Source of the DNA: Nageia nagi
Taxonomy: Eukaryota; Pinophyta
NCBI GenBank assembly: GCA_050084985.1
Contig: JBITNC010000001.1
Span: 180,854,001-180,918,000, forward strand
Length of the DNA stretch: 64,000 bases
Direction: 5' to 3'
The notes below the pieces were generated by a model, which was not told the DNA's origin, did not search any database, and saw nothing but the letters and a program-made list of their open reading frames with translations. The position numbers and the translations under genes are program-made. This document shows positions 1 to 13,919 of this stretch, piece by piece. How positions within the stretch are numbered: the first letter of the stretch is position 1; each line of letters starts with the position of its first letter.

Positions 1-683
1 TCCAAAAACATGTATTTATACAAAAATCAAAATTTTGCACATGCCTTTATTTTGATAAAGTTTAATAATTTGTAATGTCATCTTTTTTTCATGTAACTTC
101 TATCATATGCACCTATTTTGAACAAGCAAAAATAGAAACCAGTCTAGGACTTGAATCGCTTGCCAATTTTCTATAAATCACGTTGTGATCAACATGTATT
201 TAATATAAACAATCATGAAAAATAGAACATGATCAATTTAACTATGAATACATAAGGTAAAAATTCAATATTGTTCTATTTACCATTTATGACCATCATG
301 CATTGAATCATTCGATAATTTCACAGTTTGGACATCGTTATCAGCATGGAATTGGCAAAATAGGTTTTCAAAAAAAATTACATAATTGAAATCAGGTTTT
401 CCCCACATAACTCACCACTTTATAAGCACTATTATTGAAATTTCAAAAGTGATTCATTTAGGCTAGGGTTTAGTGCAAAATTGAATAAAAAGAGGGTTAA
501 TCGTTGGCATTTGTCACTTCAATCTTGTCATTTTCCTATCTAATGTTTTCTAGCAAAGACTATGACTCTTCTTTTGAGCTTAACATTGATCGTCTTCTCT
601 CTACCATTGATTTTCTATTTGATTGATTTTATTACCTATGATCTCATTTCCCTAGCCATTTGATTTGCTCACTTTCTAGCTAA
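1..683. other. AT-rich flank, no gene seen
   Basis: Very AT-rich sequence with no reading frame, repeat or element end that I can recognise. It leads into the first decayed mobile-domain gene copy. Confidence 0.5.
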
Positions 684-2822
684 GATGGCTAAAGATGGAT
701 GGCATGCAATAGAGAGGCCTTTGACTCGATGAGAAGGACATATTGTTGAGTATCTTTGTAGTCTTCCTTTTAACCATGTGGTAAGTTTTTATCCTTTCAT
801 TTTCTATTTCTTTTTCATTTTCTTACTTCCAAATTTACCATATTTCATCCATTGTGAAACCTAAGGCCTTCCTTTTTTTACCATTTTACCTTCTATTTTC
901 CCCTAGTAAGGTCATTTGACATTTTATTTTCATTATTCCCTTGATTTTCATAGTCTTTTATAGTCATTTTGCTTTTTATGTTCATATAGCTTTTGGGAAG
1001 GTGTAATTTTGAGTGATTTTTATTTGATAAACTCTTATTTTCCATTTCATTCATGCCATCAAGCTAATTTTACTTGTATTATGTTATACTTTCATCTTTA
1101 TTATGGTTATAACTTGAGTTCTCACTATTACTAATATGAATTTCAATTTTTGAATTTTGTAGGAATGCAAGATAACCATTAAGGATGGAGCCATGTCTAC
1201 TGCATCATTAGATAAAGCTAGGGAGGGCCCAAATCATTTGAAGAGGATGATATCCTCATGAGGTCGAGATTATATGATCTTGTTATGGTCGATCATGTCT
1301 AAATGACCTCCCTCTTATTACATTATTGGTTAAGTGTTGGGACTTGGATACCAACACCTTTCACTTACCCCTAGGTGAAATGACCATTACATTACTTGAT
1401 GTAGTGTGGATATGGGATGTGCCTCTTTGTGGGCAGTTGGTTCAACAATTGAAGTATTATATAATGAAACCAGATAGAGATATGCAAGGTGGATCATGGG
1501 AGAGGAAGATCATGATTGGGAGCATAGGGCCTCCTACAAAGCATGCAAGAATGTAGCTCCTTTTAGACACTTGAGAATCCTTATTCCTCAGTTATTGCTA
1601 CCTATCTTTGCCGAGATAAGAGAAGCTCTTCTTTTCCATTGGGTATGGTTTGTATCATGTAGGATATTTATTCCAAGGGTGCATGGTATGCTATATAGGG
1701 ACATGCATAATTTTGTATTTGTGGATAATTTCCACATTACTATTGCACATGCAAGTTTGTTGCAATTATTGGCCTATGAGAAGATCTCCATGATCATGAG
1801 TGGGACTCTAGAGAGCTAAGGAGGACCCTACAAACATAGCTATCTCATGCTAGGTTTCTAGATTTCATGGATATAGATATCCATGTTCACTAGAGGCTAG
1901 GCGATGAGAGATAAACAGGCTACAACCAGAGGATCTAGTATGGGTTTCCTATTCTAATTACACATGGGACAAGGATGCACATCAGTTGGCATGGGTGAGA
2001 TAGCCATGCCTCCTTTAAACCAGAAGGAAGCTTATGGAGCAATGCTTATCGCAACATGTGTTGAGATAGGTTGGTATTTAGTAAGGTATTACCCTACCCC
2101 TATATACTACATGAGACAAAGAGTGGAGAGGGATGTCCCACAAGGGGTACAAATTATACCCTCATGGATTACAACATGGTAGGAGGAGGATGATGTGGAG
2201 ATGGTTGTTGCTCCCTTGGAAGACTCTTGTGATGAGGATGAGCAGAATGTAGAAAACCCAATGCATGATATTCCTATGTAGGAGCAACCATCTATCCCAA
2301 CACCAAGGTTAGAGGCATTAGTTGAAGCCCTACCACTTGTTTCAGTAGGTAAAATTCTATTACACACTTGTAGGTTTATGAAATTTTTTATTTTTTATTA
2401 ACATACTATAACTAACTAACTTATAACTTATAAGTATTTTATAGGAGATATGACCACTCAAATCATTGCCCTAGAGGCAAAGATTGAGAAACTAAAGACC
2501 TTTGAGGCTATAGTTTTTGGTCTACAGCCATAGCTTTTGACTCTTTAGTCCATAGTTGCAATGAGGGATGCTTAAATAACATCCATGGATTAGACAGTAA
2601 AGAGATTGTAGGAGAGAGTTGAAATACCCCCACCAAATGAGCAATGGACATTTATACAACAATTGATGGATAAGATAGAGAAACATGATAAGTACATCAT
2701 TACACTAAGGAGTAAATATGAGAGAGCTAAGGAAATAATGGCCTCTTATGGTATTAGTTCTAGTGAGGTGTCAGGGTGGGATGTCATTTTTTGGAAAAAG
2801 TAGTGGTAGGAGGAGGGTAGCT
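684..2822 (+). pseudogene. Plant mobile domain (PMD) + coiled-coil gene, decayed copy 1
   Basis: Degenerate copy of a plant-mobile-domain gene, a family carried by plant transposable elements. A short N-terminal piece (684-780) ends at a possible 5' splice site, and coding resemblance resumes near 1164 after a 'ttttgtag' acceptor-like site. The PMD signature is visible at 1326-1556: a 'TFHLPLGEM' stretch followed by 'TLLDV'. After a frameshift, 1496-1819 continues with 'LYRDMH' and 'LLQLLAYEKI', and 1964-2182 has the C-terminal 'VRYYPTP' stretch. A second part (2446-2810) is an interrupted heptad-like region that contains 'PPPNEQW'. Several stops and at least one frameshift make it non-functional. 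The same layout recurs at 8798-10420. The family call rests on motif recognition only. Confidence 0.6.
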
Positions 2823-3941
2823 AGGCCTAGTGAGGCACGTAGTAGTGGCAGTAGTGCATGCCACTAGATTGTATGATGATATATGGTTCCACCCTTTTGA
2901 TTATTATATATATGACCTTATTTGGATCCTAATCCTATGTATACTATTGAATGCATGCTCAATTTTTTACATTTTGTATTTGAATAAATGGTTTACTTGC
3001 TTATATAGTTGTACCTATATAATTTGCAATATGAATTTAAAAGTACAAGTTTCAAAGTTGTAAGTAACAAGCCATATATACCACTTCACATTTTCATTTG
3101 CAACTTCATCACATATTTTCACAAAATAACAATTTGACCCATGAAATGAATGTAAGTGAATAACAAACCTAATGAATACATCCATAGCAATTTATAACCA
3201 ATATTCAATTTATTTGATTCAAACTCACAAAATGAACTAAATATATGATTGCCTATTTGCAATATACAAACAATCATGAACCTAAGCAATTTTTTATATT
3301 TTAATGAGTTCAAAACCCTATGACATGTCCCTAAGACATCTTAGCACACCTTAAAGAAATAGCATATACTATCTAATTTTGTTTTGATTTAATAGACACA
3401 TGCTATTAACAGCATGTAAATAGTCACACGCTATTAACAACATGGGTTTTGAAGAATTTTCAGAAAAAAAATATATAAGGGAAATGAATAGAATTTACCT
3501 ATAACACAAATAAAACCATCAGATGACCACTATGATAATGAAAAATACACATTTGACCATTTAGCAAAGAACCTACTTATGGTACACTACAATTTTCAAT
3601 TTTTTAAATTCAAGCAATGAATCTACATGCATGGGATGCTTTAACAACCCATATGCATTTTGCAGACCCAGGTACAAAAAATGTGTCTTTCTGGTAGTAT
3701 AATTTACATTATTAATAGCATGTAGATAGTCTTACACATCGTTAGTAGTGTTCTTTCTATAAGTTTCATCGTTGTGTTTTATTTTCTCTTCATTATAGCT
3801 CTTACTTTCTTATTGTTGATATTCTTTGCATTCATTTATGTTAGAGAAATAATAGTTCATAAAATGCTAAGTAATTATCGAATAAATGAAGCCTTTTGGT
3901 TATTGAGTTCTCTTTGGTAAAGGGTTCATAAATATCTTCGA
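2823..3941. other. AT-rich spacer, nothing recognised
   Basis: No supportable gene. The phrase 'gctattaaca' occurs twice at 3400-3445, and a related 'agcatgtagatagtc' lies near 3718, so a small dispersed repeat may be present. The short open frames here look like chance. Confidence 0.4.
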
Positions 3942-6110
3942 TTATCCATTATCAAGATGTACAAGTCCTTCTGCTTTAGGATTATCATCCATCCAAATTG
4001 CTTTCTTGTCAATAAAATTCTGAATGATATTTCTTAACACCTTACAATTTTTTGTTAGGTGCCTTGGTATCCTATGGTAAATATAAAATTCTTCAAATCT
4101 ATAATTTTCAAGAACATCATTAGGAAAGTGATGTTGAACCATTGGTAGAAGCTCAATAAGATCTTCTTTAATAGCACATTAAGAATGTTATCAATAGTAT
4201 CAGTTAGCTTAGTAAACTTCTTTTATGGTCTAGTATTTTTTTCTTGTCAATATTAGTTGTAGCAACTTCTAATTTCTCCTTCTTTTTATATACTTGAGGT
4301 TTTTCTTTATTTTCATACATTTGAGATTTTTGATAATGTTTCTTATAAGTTTTCTTGATACAATCTTCCTTTTTAAGCAAAGTATCTTTCATTTTAGCTA
4401 ATGTCAATCCATTAATAGATACAACCTATTTTTTATACATAGGTAACAAAGCATTTGCAAAAGTATTCTTTAAATATTGCTCAAGGACATAGATTTTATT
4501 TGTAGTTTGTTTTAATACTTTCACAAAACTAGACATGGATTGATTAGGTAATTGCTTAATTTTACACAAATCTTTGAATTGAATTTTTTCTAAGATATTA
4601 TATCTAAAAATTTTCAAAATTTTATGAACCAAATCCTCATACTTATCAATACTCTTTTTAGGAAGACTAAAGTTTCATTTTAATGCATCATCTTTCAAGC
4701 TACTTGAAAATAATTTTGCAAGCATATCTCTATCATGAACATATTTAATAACTACCTCTTGAAATTTTCTAACATACATATTTGGATCTTGTAAATCATC
4801 AAATTTTCTAAATTTCACACTCTTTTTACCAACAAACAACTTATAAATAATTTATCAATCAATGGATGCTTTAAGCAACATAAGAAATCATCTTCATCAT
4901 CCTTATATATATCTTTTTCTAAGTTCTCAATCCTTTTCTTAATTATCTTTACATTATTTGGCACTATAAGAGGTTGCTTTGGTTGTTGGTTTTGCACTAT
5001 AGGCTTATTCCCTATAAGTATATTGGTCTTTAGGGTTGGTGGTGGGGTTTGTGGTGGTGCATTGCTATTTGGAGAGGTTGGTTTATGTGTTTTTTCTCTT
5101 CTAAGTTCATCCTCTTTTAGTGGCACAAATGGTCCAATCCTATGTATTCTTTTGTGTTTAAGTTTATCAATAAATTCCAACATAAACTCTAATTATTGAA
5201 CATCATTAGAATTTTGAAAGTAATCAATTCCTTAAGCTTGTAAAATAGAAACAACCTTTAATATCAAGCTCTTCTTTGACCAATTAAGGTCATGTACATA
5301 AGCATTGTTAACTATAGTTGAAACTTGGCTGGCAACATTTTCTGTAGTTTAATCATTAAACAAAATGTTCTTACCTTTGTCCCTATTAGAACCTTCAAGA
5401 ATCATACTTGGATTATGATCTTCAAATTGGTTTACTAAGGTTTCATAATTCCCTTCACTCTCCTCACCAGCATCCTCAACGATCACCTCTTTCATAGGTT
5501 CAGGATCCTTTGCTTCCACATTGTTAACACTGTGCATACATTCCATGTCATTAATGATATTTTTCTTGATGGTAGGAGCCCTTTGTTTTACTGATCCTAC
5601 ATTTTAATAAGAAAATAAACTATCTAAGGATTATGCAATTGCATGATCCACTTCTAATAACTTATAATTTGTTAGGATATCTATAACCTCTTTAGGATTG
5701 TTAGTAAGACAATACTCCAACTTTTCCTTATTAAATAGCAATTCCTTTATTGATGTAACATGGATAGGAATTCTATCTAATTCTTTAATTTGAACATCAC
5801 TATCAAAAGTATCTCATGGCTTCCTAAACTCACAATATCAAAATCATAATCATTGAAATATATATTGAAAGACATATTAAACTTATTAGGGGTTTGTTCA
5901 ATAATATCTGTTCTTTTGTTAGAATTTGTATATTCAATATCATTATCCTTATCATTATCCATTCTATCATTGGGATTAGGCTCCTGCATTTGTATAAGTA
6001 AATCAGGATTAACCATAACAATTCTCCTAATCTCATTAGAATAGACCTTACTTATATAAAGCCTAGGTTGCTCTTTATTCAAATTCATCTTTGGAACATA
6101 GAAAAAACAA
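3942..6110 (-). pseudogene. LTR-retrotransposon gag region, decayed (minus strand)
   Basis: A chain of minus-strand fragments in the order expected of a gag gene. From the 5' side these are an acidic N-terminal piece (6088-5600, beginning 'MNLNKEQPRLY'), further acidic pieces (5546-5349), a proline-rich then basic piece (5183-4815), a gag-capsid-like piece (4632-4426), a lysine-rich piece (4407-4204) and a C-terminal piece (4142-3942) with the 'YHRIPRHLTKNCKVL' pattern found in retrotransposon Gag tails. Frameshifts and stops separate the pieces. The N-terminal part is homologous to the plus-strand copy at 11270-11985, and the homology extends upstream to about 6360. No pol was found next to it, so it may be a truncated or non-autonomous element. 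Confidence 0.55.
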
Positions 6111-7900
6111 ACCCTAGTTTTATCATTTTCTCAAGCCAATGCTCTAAGCACCTCGGATAAGGGAAGAGATAATAACATGAACAGATTCATAACTTCTACA
6201 AATGGATTCCCTAGAATGGAATCTAGGTATGTATGAATGTTAGGTACATCAAAATGTAGACCCTAAATTGTGTAAGATATGAATATACATAATAAATAAA
6301 ATGATCTACGATATAAGAAGATCTAGATATGTACATTATATCAAATACAACAATAATACATGAAAAGGATGCACTTAATATGAAATATATATGCAATCCT
6401 CAAAAGTAAATTGCAATGGATCTTTGGAGGATTATGATCGGATTGGAGGTAAGCTTGCAATGGATCTTTGTATGCATGGATCAATAGCCTTTGCCATCAA
6501 AATTTGAAACCCTTGATCCCCAAGATGCACGTGGTTAATAGCATTGAATAGGAAGAATTATAGAGTGAGTGAAAGATAAAAAGTTTCAAAGATTAGAGTA
6601 TAAAAATTTCTCATAATAGGTGGCATCTAAGGAAATTGTTGCTTGATGAAGATTGCGAGAGACAACCACTTATCAAAGATTTTGTCATATCAAAGAGTTC
6701 CAATTTGTGGAGGTCAACCTATTCCATTCGCATGTATAACTTATAAAGACATGGAGAGGACTAAATATTGATCCATAACAATAATATAAAACTTTATTGT
6801 ATTCAAGAAAAATTGAAATATGAACCATAGAATATGACATTGCATTGGCCCTAGCATATTGTAATATCAACTTTATATTAACATTTGTAATATTGCAATA
6901 AATCATTTAGGAAGTCTAAATATGATTTATTAAATAAATAATAAATCATTTTTAAGCATTTACATTTTTTTCCTCTTTGGATATGAAATGAAGAGCATTG
7001 AAATTGCATAATCCAAAGAAGTTTAAGAGAAGTGAAAAATTTTCAAAGTCAAAGTGAACTTTTCTTTCATAATTGGTATGTTAAGTATGATATCTCATTT
7101 ACCCCCTTTTAGTCTTAGATTTCCCCTCGTAGTAGCTTCTATGGGGTAATCAAGACAAAATGGCATCCTATGTGTGGAGGAATTCACTAGGTACAGTGGA
7201 GGTCCTACTTTCTGGGATGATCTATGGAAATGAAGGAAAGAATACCTACGTAGATAACATCCATGGAAATAATATTCAAATTAAAGAGCAAGGATGAAAT
7301 TAATATATCGTTCATCATTACACTATTGTTGTTACAACTCATAGCCTATAAGCATCAAGCTGATGAGATGAAGATATGTCCCAAGTTTGGAGGAGATACT
7401 ATGATCACATTGACTTGTAATTTTGACAATTGTGCTCATGGGTTTGCCATGGTTTGGAACTTTTTGATTTCCTTAATAAAATATGCATTCTTTTGAAAAT
7501 CATTCATAAGAGTAATATATGCAATGTTCACATTATATACAAGATATTCAAAGAGATAATGGCCTTGATTAATCAATTACAACATATTTTGCAATGGAAT
7601 TCATGAAGTTTTTATGGTGTTGATGCCCTGAAGATAATTCTAGCATGTTATGGGTGCTTTGATTTCCAAAGAATAAACAAAACTAGTCTTCTACAACCTT
7701 GATCGTAATCATCTCTAGGAGACATATTTGTGGAATAATCGCATTTTTAGATAAAAATACATGGGAATATTCATGATGCCCCTTTAAGTTCAAATAAAAT
7801 GTAAAATCAAGTTGTGGACATCCTGAAATTTGCAAAATTGGTTTTTCAAAAAGAAATCTAATGAAGACAACATAATTTATTATGTAAAAAAATGTTGAAA
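6111..7900. other. Leader of the gag element, then unrecognised sequence
   Basis: Positions 6111 to about 6360 match, on the minus strand, the region upstream of the gag fragment at 11270-11510, so this is probably the leader or LTR edge of the element at 3942-6110. From about 6360 to 7900 I see nothing beyond AT-rich sequence and short chance frames. Confidence 0.4.
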
Positions 7901-8797
7901 TTGAATATTGCATGCACCATTTCGTGAATTTTTAAAAAGTGATGCATACCTTAGGGTTTTAGATGAATTTCATAAAAAGGAAAAGTTGATGTGGATTTGT
8001 CATTTTCATTATGCTTCCTCTACCTACTTGGACTATTCCTATCATTTTATTTCCTACTTATTCACTAACGAGGAGCTGTTGACCATTTTCTTATGCATCT
8101 TTGGTGAAGTGGGCCCTTACAGATTTTGTTTGATTATCAATTTCACTTCTTTACTGGTGACATTATAGATTGACGAGAAATTGAGAGGCATTTGGTGAGA
8201 CAATGTGACCATGTAGCCGATCATGTGATAGGTTAACTTTACTCACTTCATGTTTTATTTTCATTCTTATCTTTCTATTGTTATGCTGCAAAACTTAGGG
8301 TTTGCTCAATATCCTACAAAATTGAACAAAATGGGGGGGGGGAGTTTTCACAGTTTTTAATTTATTTTAAAAGGTTTAACTAAATTGTTATTTCAAACCT
8401 AATTTTTCATAATTCATTTTAGGGAAGATGCAGGGGTTTTTTGTTTTGAATCTTGCTCTTTTTCCCATGCTTGATTTGCATTGGGGATTTATTTTTTCTA
8501 AATTTTATATTTTTTATTGTTGTTCTAAGTTCAATTTTTCATGCCCACATTTACCATGTATACGATGTTAGGTATTAGGGGAGGATTTTTGGATCTTTAT
8601 GCCTTGATCCTTCGATAAAAAATGTATGACAATTTCAGCATTGTGATGCTCCTCAACATATAGATAAAATTATTTTATTATGTTTGTCAACTTACATAAT
8701 ATAATACCAGCAAATTGCAATTGAGTGTAATAGGGATTAATTGGAAGAGTTGGGGATTAACAAGTTATGATCGAGTTTTTATATGTTATTTATCTTA
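7901..8797. other. Unrecognised stretch upstream of PMD copy 2
   Basis: Contains an 86-codon open frame at 7908-8168 (starts 'MHAPFREFLK') that I do not recognise. It may be the N-terminal part of the PMD copy that follows. A run of ten G residues lies at 8333-8342. Confidence 0.3.
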
Positions 8798-10600
8798 TAG
8801 GATCATAAGCACCTGATATGTGGGGGTCTTATGAAGCTAGAGGCCCTTGTGAGGTCTCGAGGTTGGATTCGATCCAACTGAGACAATGAGCTCTATGACT
8901 TGGCCATTATTGGCCATATTAAGATTAACTTTCCACTTCTCACAATATTGGTAGAGCGATAGGACTTGGATACCAATACCTTTCATCTCCCTACAAGCGA
9001 GATGATCTTGACCCTATTGGATGTTTATAGGATATGGCATGTAACCATCAACGGGAGGTTTATTTCACATACCTTGATTAGTGGGTAGTAGGAGAAGGAG
9101 ACATTATCTATTGGTTGATAAGCAATGACGATCATGATTGGGAACATTATGCAGATTATCTCCAAATAGCATGCTAGTATGACCTAGGGGTTGGAACCTT
9201 TGTTTGTTGGTTGCATCCATTATTATCGCATGATTGTGTCTAAATAAGAATAATTCAATGGTTGCACTTGGGTTGATTTGGATTGTCAGAGAAATCTATG
9301 TGAGACATATAACCTATGCATGGGGACCATGTATTTTGGCCCAGTTCTATTATGACTTACACCACATAGTTACAGTGGGTAAGTTCAATTTGATAGTGGC
9401 ATATGAATATTTATTATAGGTTTGGGCATATGAGCATATTGTTGCATTCAAGCCCGTTGGTCTTGCTTAGTATATGTGTGATGCTATGGATCATGTTATG
9501 TATTGTTGGGTGTCCATTTTAGGCTACTTTTGAGCACCTTATGATGTTGAGATAAGGTGGAGAGAGATTGATGGTCTCTAAGGTGAGGACATAGTGTGGG
9601 TGGCCTATTAAAACTATGCTTGAGATAAGGATGCCTACTAAAATGCATGGGTGAGGCAACATTACTTCTTGTAGATGAGGCGTAGACGGGTGGATTGACT
9701 TAGGATATTTCGGTGAGGGTTAAGTATTATTTAAGATAGAGACATGAGTCTAATTCCCCATAAGATTCATTAGTTAGGCCTGTGTGGAGTACATGGGAGG
9801 AGCCTATTGAGAGGGATGGAGAAATAATAATTTCTTTTGCCTCTAACGTAGTTTTGGGGTATGAGGCATGGTGGGTAGGCATCAAGCCTACCCCACTTGA
9901 GATATCAACCTCATATGAGGAGGATAGGATGGAGGTTTCTACTGAGGAGTCATCCAATGAGGATGGTGAGTACATGAAGATGCTTATTGAGGAGCCACCT
10001 CCTAATATACTCCAAATAGAGCCCCATGGTTCATGAACTCATGTACCCGGGATAGACCTATTTGCAGAGGCCATTCCATTAGTGCCATTAGGTATATTTT
10101 AAGTTTTGATTAATTTTAATTATATGGTTATATATTTTTATTAAATTATTGTGAACTTATGTTTATTTTATTACTTTTGCAAAAGACATGGTGTTAGAAT
10201 ATCCAACCTTAAGGATGAGATTTATAGCCTTCAATCATTTAAGGCTGAAGTTGATAGGTTGATGCCCATGAAGGTTAAGTTAGTGAGTTTGAGGAGCAAC
10301 ATGAGTGAGTTGTAGGATACCTTCGTTGAGAGGGATGCTCAGATTATTGTCCTTGAGCGAGATAATATGAGGATGCAGGAGGAGTTGGCTATGCCACCTC
10401 CTAATGAGTCTTGGGCATTTATGTCCAAGCAAATAAATATGGGAAGGACAAGGCACTCTTGGTAACCCATGGTATTATTTCCAATGGTATTTTAGGGTAA
10501 TTAAGCATGTTTATAGATAGTGGGGCTCGAAAGAGCCATAGGGTAGAGAGTGGCAATAGGGAAGCCACTCTTGAGACATGTATAAACTTATGTTGATGAT
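8798..10600 (+). pseudogene. Plant mobile domain (PMD) + coiled-coil gene, decayed copy 2
   Basis: Second degenerate member of the family at 684-2822. Coding resemblance starts after an acceptor-like 'ttatag' at about 8798. 'DLDTNTFHLP' lies near 8967, 'YAWGPCILAQFYYDL' falls within 9234-9419, and 'VWAYEHI' follows one stop codon, matching the LLQLWAYE-type segment of PMD proteins. An acidic open stretch (9782-10036) and a coiled-coil segment (about 10190-10430) ending 'PPPNESW' follow. The paired acidic-plus-coiled-coil tail is shared with copy 1, which argues for one ancestral gene rather than chance similarity. Several stops make it a pseudogene. Confidence 0.6.
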
Positions 10601-11269
10601 ATATATATTCATTTATTTTATTCAAAAATTTGTGTATGAATGTTTTAATTTTTATGTATGTATTAATTTCATTGATTTGCTCTTAAAGGGAAACATTTAG
10701 TACAAATCATAAATGAAATCATAACATAAATCATATAATATATAAATACAATCATAAACCTAATAACGAATTACTCATAATATATCATAAAAATATTTAC
10801 AAATATTTGACAACAAGATTGACCTTTAACAACATGCCTAAGTTTTTTATAATAAATGAACTTAAAACACTATAATGTATGCTTAAAACAACTTATTACA
10901 AAACACATAACTACACTAAATTTTTAGTTTCTTTTGTCCTATGAAACACACGATGTGGATGCCCTATGAACAATTATATGACATCCACATCTTAAAATTT
11001 TATAATTTTTTGAGAGAAATCTATGTCAAAATGAAGAACAACAATCCAGTAATATAATGAAGCATGTATAAAAATGTAAAAATGTGCAAAAATATAGAAC
11101 ATAGAAAACATAAAAAATACATTATAATACATGTTGCTTTCTAATTTTTTCAAATTTTAACCAATAATATGACATACCTGGGTAGTCTTAAGAACCCACT
11201 TATAGTTCATTGATGTAGGTACAAAGATTGGGATCGATTTGGGTGATGCACATGTAATCTGATATGGTG
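10601..11269. other. AT-rich spacer, nothing recognised
   Basis: No gene or element end recognised. Confidence 0.4.
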
Positions 11270-11985
11270 TTCATATCTAATCCTCTTATATTGTAGATCA
11301 ATTTATTTATTATGTTTATTCATATTTGCACAATTTATGGTCTACATTTTGGTGAACCTGACATTCTTACAGATCTAGAATCTTTAATAGGGCATCTCTT
11401 CTTAGGAGCTATGAATCCATTTGCGCTTTTATCTCTTCCCTTACACAAGATACTTAGAATAATAGTTAGAGAAAATGATAAAACTAAGGTTTGTTCTACC
11501 TATGCTTCAAAGATGGATCTAAATGAAGAACAACCTAGGGTTTTTAAAAGTAAGGTCCATTTAAATGATATTAGGAGAAGCCTTAAGGTTAACCCTAATT
11601 TACCTTTGCAAGAATCTGATCCCAATGATAGAATGGATACTGATGAAGATAATGATACTGAATCTACAAGTTCTAGCAAAAGGATGGATATTATTTGACA
11701 AACTCCTAATAAGCTTAATATGTTTATAGATGATTACGATTTTGAAAATGTAAGTCTGGGAAGCCATGGTGATACTTCTGACAATGATGCTAAAATTGAA
11801 GAATTAGATAGAATTCCTAGCCATGTTAGATCAATAAAGGAATTGCTATCTAATACAAAAGAACTGGAGTATTATCTTACTAACAATTTTGATTAGTTTA
11901 TTGATATCTTAACACATTATGAATTGTTAGAAGCGGATCTTACAACATCATAATCCTTGAATAGTTTATTCTCTTATCAAAACTC
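11270..11985 (+). pseudogene. LTR-retrotransposon gag N-terminal region (plus strand copy)
   Basis: Homologous, in opposite orientation, to about 6360-5590. Shared landmarks are the leader around 11280-11410, the start 'MDLNEEQPRVF' at about 11514, an acidic 'DPNDRMDTDEDND' segment, and 'ELDRIPSHVRSIKELL' near 11800. One stop at 11697 splits the frame and a second falls near 11895. Homology ends near 11985 with no capsid or pol part, so this is a 5' fragment of the element. Confidence 0.55.
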
Positions 11986-13919
11986 AAATTAAAAAACCTT
12001 TGGGTTCACTTGAAGATTGAATGGACGATGGATGGAGCTAAAATCTTTTGAAGATCAATTGAAGACCAAAGTTCAAAATGATACCTTGTGTTCAATGTAA
12101 CTTATTAATTATAATTTTTGCAATAAAGAAGGTCATGTTATTTGTAAACTTTGTAATTTTTGTAACTTGTAAACCTCCAAAAGAACATAACATTTTGTCT
12201 ATATCATAGATGTTCTAAAATGGAAATAAAGTGTTTGCTTAAAATATTCATTACGAGACTTATTGTATATATGATAATGCATTAACAAGATACTATCTAT
12301 AATATCTTATAAAGAGTACTAACAAGTGAGTTGGATGAGAGAATTGCAGTAGAGATTTGCATAGGTGTGAGAAATATGAGATGAGGTAATTCCTTATGAG
12401 AGAGTTTGACTTTGTAGTGAGGATTCCTTGTGTAACCAAAACAAAAGTACAACGATGTTGTTGTTCATTATATCTTTTGATGGCTTTAGATTGATTGGAA
12501 TAAAGGAATGGATATTCTCCATAGATGTAGCCCATATCGGGTGAACCATGTTACATGCTTATGTCTTCTCTTATGTGATTTTGTTTTGCTTAATTCTTCT
12601 TCTACTTTTGAGTAAATTAATTGCTTAACTTTATTTTTATATATTGAATCCTAACAAATACCTTTTCTAACAAAATCCCTAATTCATTTACATATTTTGA
12701 TATAAATAATTTAAAATTTTGTAAACAAAGATTCTTGATGAAAACATACATAAAACACTTATAATATAAAAAAGAATATAACAAACAAAGTTTATTAAAT
12801 TTATATTATGTAAAAATTAATTATATGATAAAATCTTAATTAACACACTATAATTCAATAATTATAAGTTGAAAAGAAATAACAAATAAGAGATAAACAA
12901 AAAATTACATTCAAATAATAATACGAAACAAATACAAAAATATAAAATAGATTATTATAAAGACACACATAAAATATAAAAATTTGTGAATTTGATCAAC
13001 AAAGAATAAGGTGAAATGAAAAATTATTTTATCAAAACAAAAAAAAGAAGTTTATTTTAGTATCGAGCTATAATATTCCCGTTTTACCTTTTCCTCTTCC
13101 AAAGGTATATAGGACCACCTTTATGTTGGCATTTCAATCGTTATTGGTATACAAGTGTTCCGATCCTTGGGAAGCCATGTCAATAAGGAATATTAAGTAG
13201 GAGTCTTCTCCGTGGCGGTGGCCTCAAAGGGTCAGATTTTGTGCTGAATGTGTACGAGTGTCCTTGCAAAACTTGCTAGCAATTTTCTTGATTCTTGTTT
13301 GATTTCGGGTTGATGTGCATTAGTTTCTTTGTTATAATTGCCAGATACTTAATTTCAAGAAGCAAAATCAAAATGCTATCTGAAAACACAGTTGTTTGCA
13401 GAGGCAAAGTTATGTTTAGGAATGTTGCATATATGTTTTTGGGCAAGGCTTGAGAATGTGTTAACCCAAGGAGGTAGTTTTATTGAGTTAAATTGGTTCT
13501 GTATTTTAGAAGGAAGAATAGAGGAGTAATAAACTGGTCAGTTTTAGTAGCACCCACTAATTTTGATTGGTACGTACGGTGATTTGAAAAGATTGGAATA
13601 ATCTTGAAGATGATTTAGACTTATCTGGAGAAACCCATAAACCTTTCTTGAAAGTAGCCCTTGCTTGTAGTAAAGTGAAGCTGTAAGCAAATGAAAAAGC
13701 AGAACCGGGGCTGTGAACTTGTGAGGTTTTAGCCTTAGATAGGAAAAGAACCTATTGAAATCCAACGTAAAATCACATAGCCGGAATAGGTTATCGAGGT
13801 TTTATGTTTTTTCAAAGAGTATTCATCAAGGGAAGAAATAATTTGTCTTGTTTGTGTTGTGGGTAAGTTGGAAATTGATTTTAGAAGGGTTGATTGATTG
13901 ACTAAGGGTTGAACCCGAA
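11986..13919 (+). promoter_or_regulatory. Upstream region and 5' UTR of the E1-like gene
   Basis: Positions 11986 to about 13050 are strongly AT-rich without a recognisable gene. From about 13060 to the ATG at 13920 composition becomes more balanced, as expected for promoter and 5' UTR. A TATA-like 'gtatatagg' lies near 13105, but nothing shows it is used. An in-frame TGA at 13899-13901 closes the frame upstream of the start codon. Confidence 0.35.

Noticed and set aside
8333-8342. Run of ten G as a G-quadruplex or regulatory signal
   Set aside because: A single homopolymer run without further G tracts; it may be ordinary slippage.
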